Positions 35,560 to 46,130 of a stretch of 64,000 bases of DNA are shown here, one piece after another. The DNA is from Hermatobates lingyangjiaoensis (lineage: Eukaryota > Arthropoda > Insecta > Hemiptera > Hermatobatidae). Below the pieces are notes generated by a model that was not told the DNA's origin, did not search any database, and was given only the letters and a program-made list of their open reading frames with translations. How positions within the stretch are numbered: position 1 is the first letter of the stretch; every line of letters begins with the position of its first letter. The position numbers were made by a program, and so were the translations under genes. The stretch is taken from contig JAPFBL010000007.1 in NCBI GenBank assembly GCA_026182355.1, positions 1 through 64,000 on the forward strand. Direction: 5' to 3'.

Positions 35560-36530
35560 AGCGTTACATTGAGAAACATATTAGTCAAATTGTTAACATT
35601 TCGTTTCGTTAATTATCTAAAAATTTTTCTAATAGAAGCATTTTTATTTCGCACCAGTCTCAATTGATTTGACATTTCTTCAATCCTGATAAAAAATATC
35701 TAAAAGAGGAAGACGTTTAACAGCCTACCTAAGACGGTAGTCATTCCTCTTGCTGTTCATTTTGCAAACATTTGTTTACAACGGCATAGTAGTAATTTCT
35801 TACAGTCAAAAATGTCAATTTGGGGTTAAGATTCAATGTTCTACAAAATAACTGGTTAACAGTAAAACACTGCTTTTTTGGCCTCAGAAAATCTTTTTGT
35901 TTTACATGAGTTTTGTGTTGCATAGCCTTTCCAGTTTAGTCATTCGTTTAAAAAGATTCCTGCGTTTTCACATAATTCTGAGAGTTCTATGTTACTATTT
36001 TTGATTAAGAGGTCTTTGAGGTCTACTTTTCTCTCATTGAGATAGGTATGAGGGCTCTTTAGTTGGATTTATATCCATACCCATTTATTTTTCTTTGCCC
36101 ATGATTCACTATTCTAAAGAGCATGTTGCATAAACTCCCAGGCAGTACCATCAAGCGTTAGTCTTCTTAATCACAAGGTTATCTAAATACACTTGTCTAT
36201 CCTAAAACTGATTGCGTAGAGTATCCAGTAGGTCATCCACAATAAATAAACACAATGATAGGGATAATAGCACTTCTCCTAAAGTCATCATTAAGTGGTC
36301 ACAGTTTCAACACTTGCACTAATTATTCTGTCATTAGCTCATTATAATAGATTCTCTAGCCTATACGTGTATTATATTACTGTATGATATCTGTATGACA
36401 TCATCGTAGTAAATGTCCATGTATTTGTTCCAATTTTCTGAATTATAAGCCATGTCATCGAAAGCTCCTTCAATAACCATGAAGGAGCATGTAGTTTATG
36501 AATAACCATGAACAGAGCTTTAGTTCTTAC
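35560..36530 (-). pseudogene. LINE reverse transcriptase remnant (R1/Jockey-like)
   Basis: Minus-strand blocks in order: GAFDDMAYNSENW near 36470, matching the GAFDN motif with the first catalytic Asp; SAIIPIIVF and VDDLLDTLRNQ near 36200-36290, matching the GGVLSPLLW...VDDLL region; YLDNLVI near 36185, corresponding to YADDLVI but with the second Asp changed; then LNLNPKLTF near 35830 with a following AVVNKCLQ, matching the YLGV.LDPKLTF thumb pattern. The blocks lie in different frames, broken by stops. The 3' part (35560-35830) has a second copy at 48595-48950. Confidence 0.68.
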
Positions 36531-36810
36531 TACGCATAACTCTTTTAATACTTAACAAAATAAACATTTTAAGTAGATGAAATCATCGATTAATTGGTTT
36601 AATATTAGTAGGCTTTCTTATCATAATGAGCTAACAAGTAACTTTCCCATGGTTTAGTGTTATTCCAAAATGAGTTTACCGTTTTTACAGCTTTAATGTT
36701 TTTTTTGTAAAACATCGTAATATCGAAATTTATTGAAATTTTTTTATGGAATTATAATTTTATGTTAGTTATTTGACAAAATTTATTTTTTCTATACCTA
36801 TCTTTTTATG

Positions 36811-37150
36811 TGATCAGTTTAGCTCAGTGGTAACCGTGCTCGCCTCTGAACTGGTGGGTCCGGAGTTCGATGCCCACTCTGGCCCTCGATTTATTCACGA
36901 GGGAGGTGAATAAGTCTGAGCACGTTGTCCCTCGGAGAGGATTTTAAGCCGTTGGTCCCGAGCCTGTACGATATCAGGTGCTCGTTAAAATCCCTACTCT
37001 AAATACACATGAGTTAGACAAAATTCAGGACTCCCTCTGTATAATCAATCTTCATTGTGTGGTATCACAAACGGCCAATGCTCGGCCTAAGTGTGTTCCC
37101 TTGTGGGACTGCCACTGCAACCTACAGTGTTGTCTACTACAACTACCTAT
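36811..37150 (+). repeat. tRNA-derived SINE, best-preserved copy
   Basis: The head has an A box, TTTAGCTCAGTGGTAACCG, and a B box, GGAGTTCGATGCC, at tRNA-like spacing (polymerase III promoter). The body follows: CTCGATTTATTCACGAGG, CTCGGAGAGGATTTTAAGCC, CCCGAGCCTGTACGAT. The tail block is CATTGTGTGGTATCAC...GGGACTGCCACTGCAACCTA. The acceptor stem does not close, so it is not a working tRNA. Related copies lie at 26185, 48968 and 50090. A 61-codon frame inside it is incidental. Confidence 0.82.
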
Positions 37151-37159
37151 TTGTTTACC

Positions 37160-40100
37160 GTAAGAACGTAAAATGTACTATAACATCCTCTCAATCCATG
37201 TGTTACTTAATTTATATTTAATTTAAACAAAAAAGCTTTCAGCCCAGGGTTCCAAAAGTTTCTATTATTGGTTATTATTTCATTGTTATCCATCAAGCAG
37301 TGAAAACTCTATCATATCCTCACCTTTGGAATAATTTATGGGTTAAAATCTTTAATTTTATTGAAAAAAATATTTTACTTCCTGGTTTAAAAATTTGTAT
37401 TTTTTATGAATAGATTCTGTAATTTTCATAATAATTCTGAGAATGTTCTAGAAATTAGGAGGAAAACAATATGGTCTGAAATCATATTTTGACTAATGAT
37501 GTAATTTTTTCATCATGAATATTGCCCAAAAATAGCAGGACATATTTACGATGATATTATGGTCAAAACTTTTCAATACACACCCACCTACACAAAGATA
37601 CACTCAGACATCAAAAGAAATCAGAAATTTAGGGACTACAAATTATGTAAATCCATCTAAATCCCAGCATATAAGTTTCTCATGATCGTGATACTTTACT
37701 GATGGTATAGTAAAAAGAGATGTTAATAACAGAAAATAGTTAAAATAATTCATAAATATTTCTAAGTAAAAAAATCTCTATTGAATAATATCAATCAATA
37801 TTTTGAAAATTAAGAATAAAAATTAAATTGTGAATGACAGTCACTTTTGCAAAATAAATTTGCAATGTCAATTTTAATGAAACCTTAAAAATTTAAGATT
37901 TCAACAGTTAATTTTTATATAGAATTGTTTTTTCTTCTCATCATTACAATAAATTTAAAATATTTTTTTTAAATTTAATATTTATATACAGCTTTTTTTA
38001 TGAATGTGTTTAACTCTTTTAATAATAATATACAAACAATATATCAATTGAAGATATTATTTAATTAAGTTGATTGAATAGTTAAAGTTATTATCAAACA
38101 CAAGTTAACTAAAAGAAATGTCAAATGTTAAAGAGATTTAACTAGCAGCAGTTAAAATTAAAATACAACATTTAATAATTTGATTGAAGCAATCAAAATA
38201 TGAATCTCTTTTTTACAAAAATTTATTCTTAGAATTCAGTCAAGTCTTCTTTTTTTAAATTAAAACTTTATCAGAAAAAGAAACTTTAAATTATACTGAT
38301 TACTCTTTGATTACATAACTATATACCAACAAACTCTCAGTACAATTAAAACTGTAACAAACTCAAAGAATATATAAAATACTGAACTATTTAGAAATAG
38401 AAGACAAGAAACTCACCAATATTATGACTTAGTTTCTTTTATAATCTTTAATCTAAAAACAAACATTATGAAATTGTTTGTTAAACTATTTTTAATAAAG
38501 ATTAGGCTTCAAAAAATAAATAATATTTGTTCCATCAATGGTATTCATAATGTTATTAATATGAAAAATAGTCTATTACTTCAGTGAAAACATAAACATA
38601 AATTAAATTTTCAAATGGATATAATTTTCAAGGAATTGAATATGAACTATTTAGTTATGTTTATTATTAATATTTGTATTAACTTTCTAATAGTGTAAAT
38701 AAAATGAAATAATTATAAGAAAAGAATGTGTTACTTTCAATAATTTATAAAATTAGTCTGTAATTGAAATTATGAAGAAATGAAAAGTTTAATATTAAAC
38801 TAATTGTCATTAATATTTTTAAAATCTAACTGAATCTACCAAAATTAAAATACTGAAAGTTAAAATTAATATGCACTAGTTAAAAGTAGTGTGAATTGTA
38901 CTAAATTTATTTATAATTTTATTAATAGATGAATCGAATGTTTTTTAGTTTAAAATCAAATTTTATTTAGATTACATTTAATTTACAAAATTAAATGCAA
39001 TTTAATAATACTTGGCATAATAGATGTATGGATGCTAACCTAAATTTGAAGCAACCATATTGATTTAAAGTTACTCTTAAGTGATTCTTCAATTATTTTG
39101 ATTATAATAAGTAATTAACAAATGAAGTATTGATAATAAATGCAAAAATAATTTAAAAACTACTTTTTACTTACTGTTTGAAGTAAATTTGTAGATAATA
39201 ACTATTATGAGATTAATCTTTGTAAAATATTGAGTTGTTAATTAAAAACAATACCGACCCCGTTATTGATACTAGGGAATAAGATTCTGATAACTAGCAC
39301 ATGACGTCACAAAGCAATGCCATCTAAATTTGATTGTTGTTATTTAAAACCATTCCATTTAGTGATTGAATTTTATTAAAATAAAAATCCATTACTTCAT
39401 TAGATAGAAGACAAATTACTTAATTGTACAAAAACTAGAGTAGTCCAAAACTCAACTTTAATATGAGGAATCATCTTTTTAAAACACATGGTAAATCAAT
39501 GCAATTTATTAATTTATGATATTATGCCTAGCATTATCTTGTCAATTAAGATAGAAATGAAATCAAAGCTGAATTTCTTCAAATGATAACTAAAATATGA
39601 GTTGAACCTGTCTTCGACTTAAAATTAATATCTCCTAGGGCAGGTGGAACTTAATGGTTGTTTTTTCGCTGTTACCACTATCAATAAAAGGATGTTTTGT
39701 TATCACTGATAATAATATGACATGCAAATTTCTAATTATTTTTAGAATTTCTTGAAAAAGTAGTATCTCATTTGATATAAATACAGTAAATAGTTTTCAG
39801 TCAATTATATTTTTCTTGATCTAAACAAAAAACTAATTTCCTGTTGAAAGTCATCATATTTGTAAGGTTTTATCACTCTCAGTGGAGTCAGAAACTTTTT
39901 GGTTTTTTTCTTATCTATATACCAACAAACTAAAAAGAAAAAAATATCAAACATAAATGTAGGGACAACAAAATATGATAATCAGTCAATATCTCAAAAT
40001 TCTACTTCCTATTATTGTCAAATTTTTTTATTGTAATGCAAAAAATGATGCAATGTGTTTCTTATTACTGCGTTTTAATTTCCGTTTTGGTAATCCTCTG

Positions 40101-41796
40101 CTATGAAGTACAGAATCACTATATTTCTGTGTAACCTACTCATAATGTGTAAGTTTATGGGTTTTCCTTGTTTTTGTATGTTTGTTGTAAGTGGTATTAT
40201 TATATTTGTTTATTATAGCATAAGTATAACTATATTTTTTATTTCAAAGGGTTAATTTTATTATTATGGAAAAAGTTAGTCACCAATAGAACTTATCTGT
40301 AATGATTCTGGACAACATTAAGTACAATAAACAAAAGGGCATTCAAAAGACCTAAAATATCTGTTCGAGGACGGCAGACAATTTGTATGAATCGCCTGAC
40401 TCAACTCTATGAGTGGAACAAATTATTATGCAATTCTAAGGTATTGTAGGTCCTGTCTTATATATGACATATTAATCTTATGAAACAAAACAATTAAAAG
40501 TCCATTTCCAATCTTCCAACAAACGTTTTGGATTTATTTATGGACTTAAAATTAGCGCAAAAATATACTAAACCAACTAATTCAACATAGATTAAAAGAT
40601 GAAAAATTAAAGAATTTAAAGTATTACAATAGAATATTTTCTTGAGTATGTGAGATATTGTAATATAGTGCATTCTAGATGGTTGTGTCATATATTTCAA
40701 TTCCTAAACACGGTTATTTTAGCTCATAATTTATTTTTTTTAAATTTTATACATATAAAAGTTTACATACTTTTTGCCTTGATCATTACCCTTTATAATG
40801 CTGTAGTTTTGCGTTTGTATATGTATGTTTGATTGTGAGTTCTCTTGGAAGCCAAGTTAAATAGTTTTGGCTTGCTCTCCAAGCGGCTCACATTTTCATC
40901 ACATGACGATAGATGTCAGAACATCAGTGTGACTTTTTGTTCTTTCTTATGTATGTTTTCTCTCTGACTGAATATATATACGTGTACATAATTAATAAAC
41001 TACTATTTTTGTCATAATGGAATAATATTGTAATTATATAATACTCACATTTGTATAATATAAATACGTGCAGTTTATCAATCTATTACTCAACTTAATA
41101 GCATGGTTATTATATCAAGTGTTAACATGTGAATTACTCATTTATAATTAATTTGGCTAAAACATTTTCAACTTCGTACAGATCAACAGAATAAAAGACA
41201 AAATCTTTTAACAAGACAAACCGGTTGAATTTTAATAAAAGCTTTGGACATCTCATGACAGGTAGTGATTATTGTATAAACAATTACGTTAAGTGTTTAG
41301 TATTTATGTTATTTAGTTTTGAATAATTTTTTTAATTAATCTTTTTTTAATAGATATACTTTATATTAATATTAAATCTCATTCGTTAATTAGGTAATGT
41401 AGATATCACGGACGAATAACAAGTTTGTTTCAACCCCTCACTCATCAGCTTTCACCTTGAGTGCTGTTTCAGGCGGAAATAATGACTCATTTTGTTAATT
41501 AGCCTCTATTTTACTTATAGTTGAGGCACTTCACTGGGCCAATACCATTTTCTCTACTGATACATAGTTTGATGGGCAAGGTCTTGGGGGCATCCATCTC
41601 TGGGATCGGCTCCTTTGTTATTTCCAATACACCTGGCAAAAGGCAGAGTTAGCCATGTAGCTAACTAAGCTACTACCCTAACAAGCGAAATGTAGACAAG
41701 GCCTTCTGCTTGAAAGTGGAGTGGTTTTGTGTATCACTCGAATGAATATTAAGAACTTTGGGAAACTGCGAGGAGGGACGCGAGTGTGTGAGCCAA
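37160..41796. other. Long, very AT-rich stretch without genes
   Basis: Most of 37300-40700 is AT-homogeneous, with no tandem repeat, RNA or coding signature. 41440-41790 is less AT-rich and may be an older repeat into which the foldback-like element inserted; it is not identified. Confidence 0.5.
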
Positions 41797-42026
41797 TCGG
41801 GTTTGGGTCATAATCCCGAATCTTAAAATCCCGAATGTCAAAATCCCGAAATTTAAAATCTCGAATGTATTAAAATCCCGAAAGGTCAAAATCCCGAAAG
41901 GTCAGAATCCCGAAAAATAAAATCATTTTTTATTTTTTTTTAAAGACCTTCAACCAGAGTGGCAAGACTGTAATAGGAGTAATGGGATTATGATGCGAAC
42001 CCGTTTTTATGCATTGTCATATGTGT

Positions 42027-42343
<317 letters not shown>

Positions 42344-42589
42344 AGTTGTGAGACTTATATCGAAGATATAATTATCTTTATTTCAACACCTTTACAAAAC
42401 AGAGTTTGAATTGAATTTATACATTAGGAACATTAAAAAATATATTAAAAAATCTAACAATTTTGAATACCTGTATTTCTATACATTAACAAAATAGTGT
42501 TTGAATAGTGTTTATACATTAGAAACATTTAAAAAATACATTAAAACATTTAAAACTAGAATATGGGAATACCCAATACATATACTAGA

Positions 42590-42595
<6 letters not shown>

Positions 42596-42626
<31 letters not shown>

Positions 42627-42765
42627 AAAATAACAACATTTCACAATAAACAGTTGAGTTCTGTTGAGATTTGACTCTGACGAAGACCGTATGTAACGGT
42701 TGAAAGATCTTAGTCGTTTTTCATTTTTCTTATGTGGTTTGGACGTTGATTATATAAGAAAATAA
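42596..42765 (+). mobile_element. PLE end module inside the foldback-like element
   Basis: (TA)n at 42596-42624 is followed by AACATTTCACAATAAACAG. Then comes CTGACGA-A-GACCG-TATGTAA-CGGTT-GAAAGATC at 42677-42719. The five-base stem pairs, with one G-T. The same end appears at least seven more times between 51480 and 58635. Confidence 0.7.
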
Positions 42766-43836
42766 ACAGATAGTTAAGTTAACAGGTGAACATATCAATA
42801 GCGCACATGAAATATGAGCATATATATATATCGCATCTCCGTCCTTTCCAAAGAGGTTTCTACCTTGGATTTTCCATTCTGGATTTTTCGGGATTTCGAA
42901 ATTCGGGATTTTGACCATTCGGGATTTTGATACATTCGGGATTTTAATTTCGGGATTTCAACATTCGGGATTTTAAGATTCGGGATTATGATCGGAACCC
43001 GAGCCCATCACGTAGCGTTGGCCTCGAGGTCGCTATGGTAGAAAACCCAAGGCTCGGAAGCAATCAAACTTATGACGATTGTAGAGCAGTCCTTAAAGCC
43101 GGGAAGGCGGTAGACATTAGCAATATAAAGCAAATCAATCCAATTTTTCTTACATGATTAGAATATGTAGTTTTATGAGTAAATGAGCAAGAAAGGTTTG
43201 GCACGAACGGCGTTATATCTTTTTCGAGGAACAGAGTGAACAAGATAAAGCGTCCCCAAACTAAAAGATTCAGGGTTATCCCTAAGATACAGAGTGAAGA
43301 AAGCTGCTATTTCTAGACGAATCCTCACCCTACAAGAATAAGTAAGTCAATTTTAAATACGCTATAATCATTTATAACAGAAAAAATTACTCTTTGTGAA
43401 ATTTAATTATTGTTTCAATAAATTGAATCTATTTACAAATTCTTTAACAGTCTTCTGAAAAGAATGATTGATCTTCATCACTATTCTAGTAACACTCACT
43501 TTTTCTTTTTGTATATCTTTAATCTTCCGTAATTCAAAATGTGTTACCACTTTTCTTTGAATAATAGTAATAATAACTAATACAAATCTAATAAATCAGA
43601 AATTAAATTTATTAAATATTGCCGACATATGTTGATTGGATTTAGTAGCAAACAGTATTTCATTATGTTCTGTATAACACAACGCGCTGTAAAATTTAAC
43701 ATGTAGATCTATTTAACCAGCAATAATGTTTAAGATTAACAAAATTTAATGAAATAATATCTTACGGAAGAAACTAATTTCTTAAATTAATTTTTAATAT
43801 TCAGAAATGTATATGCAACCTAAAAATTTTGCATAT

Positions 43837-44710
43837 TTACTTACTTTCTGCTGGCTTATCTAATATATCTTTTATGTATACATATATATATTTGTAAAAT
43901 TTGGAAGCAGTCCTTCTTTTAAGCATATTTTCGTTGAACAGCTGACCGTATTTCGCTGATGTCATTTTCTTCACTAGTTTTTCAAGGTTTCTGAATACCT
44001 TCTTCTTTCCTTCATCCAAACGTTGGAGAATGTTAATTAAGTTATAACCGACATGTTTCGACTGGCTTCCAGTCATCTTCAGGGTGATTAATTAAACAAA
44101 GAGGAAAATTATTAGTCTTTGGAGTTGGTATTAAAACACATTATATAGTAGAAGTTTGAAGTAGCTGCTCTTGGGCCTGATTCGCAAGGGCTACTGACTG
44201 AGGTGGGGTGGATGGTGGGTGGGGGTACTGACAGTTAACGGTTTTTTCATCCAATCAGGCGCGTATAGTTTAAGTACTCTCTCGCTACTACCCGTTTGAA
44301 TATTTATTGTAGGTTTATTCTGTTTAATTATTATTGCTTCTGCGATTTGCAGCCGATTGAAGTTGTTTTCTTTTCTAATTATTTTAGTTCCACTCACGAG
44401 TAGGTCTCTAGTTATTTTGGTATTATGCTTGTCCTCTGAATGTTTCTTGGGACCGCCTATAGAAAGGTGCATGGTAAGTCTTCTCGACAGTGATGTAGTT
44501 GTCATCCCAATGTATGAATCGTTGCAGGGCTCACGGTCCCCGATTTGACAGGTGTATTCATACACGAGATTAGACTCCTTCAGTTGAGTTTAAATAAGGT
44601 TAAACCTTATTGCTATTTCTCATCACTAGGCTGCTTATGGTGGGGCTCCGATAATAGGTTATTAAGGCGACCTTATCCTCGGTGAGGTGCATTTTATATT
44701 CTTCTTAGGA
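43837..44710 (-). mobile_element. Left arm: PLE GIY-YIG end, hairpin and start of a second copy
   Basis: On the minus strand the order is GIY-YIG domain (44565-44191), pLTR-like spacer, hairpin (44083-44051), then a frame from 44076. That frame reads KVFRNLEKLVKKMTSAKYG and ends in KFYKYIYVYI at a TATA tract. The last part looks like the N-terminal motif of a PLE protein, so the piece fits a terminal repeat that includes the start of the reading frame. It is mirrored by 44717-45532. Confidence 0.75.
44191..44565 (-). pseudogene. PLE GIY-YIG endonuclease domain, intact over about 115 residues
   Basis: The open frame begins YEYTCQIG..., with SYIGMTTTSLSRRLTMHL (the YxG...R..H core). Then come KKHSEDKHN and AEAIIIKQNKPTINIQ, which carries the catalytic Glu of the C-terminal helix, and RVLKLYAPDW. 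This is the C-terminal nuclease of a Penelope-like protein; it normally follows the RT and cuts target DNA. The RT is missing and a small indel upstream (about 44590) breaks the link to the preceding linker. The best-preserved PLE coding piece in the window. Confidence 0.82.
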
Positions 44711-44716
44711 TATAAT

Positions 44717-45532
44717 TAAGAAGAATATAAAATGCACCTCACCGAGGATAAGGTCGCCTTAATAACCTATTATCGGAGCCCCACCATAAGCAGCCTAGTG
44801 ATGAGAAATAGCAATAAGGTTAAAGATTCTCAACTGAAGGAGTCTAATCTCGTGTATGAATACACCTGTCAAATCGGGGACCGTGAGCCCTGCAACGATT
44901 CATACATTGGGATGACAACTACATCACTGTCGAGAAGACTTACCATGCACCTTTCTATAGCGGTCCCAAGAAACATTCAGAGGACAAGCATAATACCAAA
45001 ATAACTAGAGACCTACTCGTGAGTGGAACTAAAATAATTAGAAAAGAAAACAACTTCAATCGGCTGCAAATCGCAGAAGCAATAATAATTAAACAGAATA
45101 AACCTACAATAAATATTCAAACGGGTAGTAGCGAGAGAGTACTTAAACTATACGCGCCTGATTGGATGAAAAAACCGTTAACTGTCAGTACCCCCACCCC
45201 ACCATCCACCCCACCTCAGTCAGTAGCCCTTGCGAATCAGGCCCAAGAGCAGCTACTTCAAACTTCTACTATATAATGTGTTTTAATACCAACTCCAAAG
45301 ACTAATAATTTTCCTCTTTGTTTAATTAATCACCCTGAAGATGACTGGAAGCCAGTCGAAACATGTCGGTTATAACTTAATTAACATTCTCCAACGTTTG
45401 GATGAAGGAAAGAAGAAGGTATTCAGAAACCTTGAAAAACTAGTGAAGAAAATGACATCAGCGAAATACGGTCAGCTGTTCAACGAAATATATATATTTA
45501 TATATAATATAAAATCAATTCTTCAGATTTAA
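44717..45532 (+). pseudogene. Right arm: inverted copy of the PLE GIY-YIG end
   Basis: Nearly identical to the reverse complement of 43931-44707. It keeps the linker (MHLTEDKVALITYYRSP, then LKESNLVYEYTC) and SYIGMTTTSLSRRLTMHL. A one-base deletion near 44960 (AGCGGTCCC against AGGCGGTCCC in the left arm) shifts the frame and truncates the domain. The distal half resumes in another frame (45019-45276). The hairpin is at 45335-45368, and the N-terminal motif ends at 45490 in TATATATATTTATATATAA. Confidence 0.82.
45335..45368 (+). other. Hammerhead-like hairpin of a PLE end (best copy)
   Basis: CTGAAGA-T-GACTGG-AAG-CCAGTC-GAAACATG, followed by TCGG. Conserved CUGANGA and GAAA flank a perfect six-pair stem, as in hammerhead ribozymes reported from Penelope-like elements. 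One extra base (T) between CUGANGA and the stem departs from the classical core, so cleavage activity is uncertain. An exact mirror copy lies at 44083-44051. Confidence 0.6.
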
Positions 45533-45724
45533 ATTGAACACTCAATGCAGATTTTATTTGAAACATGTTTCAAAGAAAAGAGTATAAAATTTAGATAAGA
45601 ACTGAAACATCGACATTAACAGTTTAATTATACCTGAAGAATTGACGGAGACTTGATATTTTTTTTATTTCTACTTCACGGTCAATACTTTAATCAAGAC
45701 CTATATATTACTTCTATTTATACT

Positions 45725-46130
45725 CTAGGAATATGGTGTTTCTTCTACATATATCCTACGCATAAGTAGTCATTAGTGTACAGGACCCCTTGTTCATTCT
45801 GATGCTTCTTCTATACATACTTCTATGGACAGGCTAGTCATTAGTGTACTATAGCTACAGGTTGCTATACACCATGTTTCTTCTATACATTTTGTAGATG
45901 TGTAGTGTTTATATTTGTACAGAATTAGAAATTCGATGATTCCTCCATACATACTTCAACATATATTTGTCATCTGCACTTCTATTCAACATTCATGCAA
46001 AACATACTTTCATGGCTTGGTTAGTCACATAGAGTATAGTTATCTTCTACATACATTTTCACATATAGTATCTATGTGTACGTTATTCTAGTCAATTCGA
46101 TGTTTCACCTAAGTACGTACTCTTGAGAAT
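45725..46130. repeat. Degenerate tandem repeat, about 65-75-bp unit
   Basis: Variants of TTTCTTCTATACATACTTCT recur about every 65-75 bp (about 45738, 45805, 45876, 45940, 46043). TAGTCATTAGTGTAC occurs at least twice. Strongly diverged. Confidence 0.55.

Noticed and set aside
36820..36890. Possible functional tRNA gene
   Set aside because: The A and B boxes are good, but the acceptor stem does not close and the same head with the same 3' body recurs, so it is a SINE.
44357..44548. Plus-strand 63-codon frame
   Set aside because: Antisense shadow of the GIY-YIG domain.
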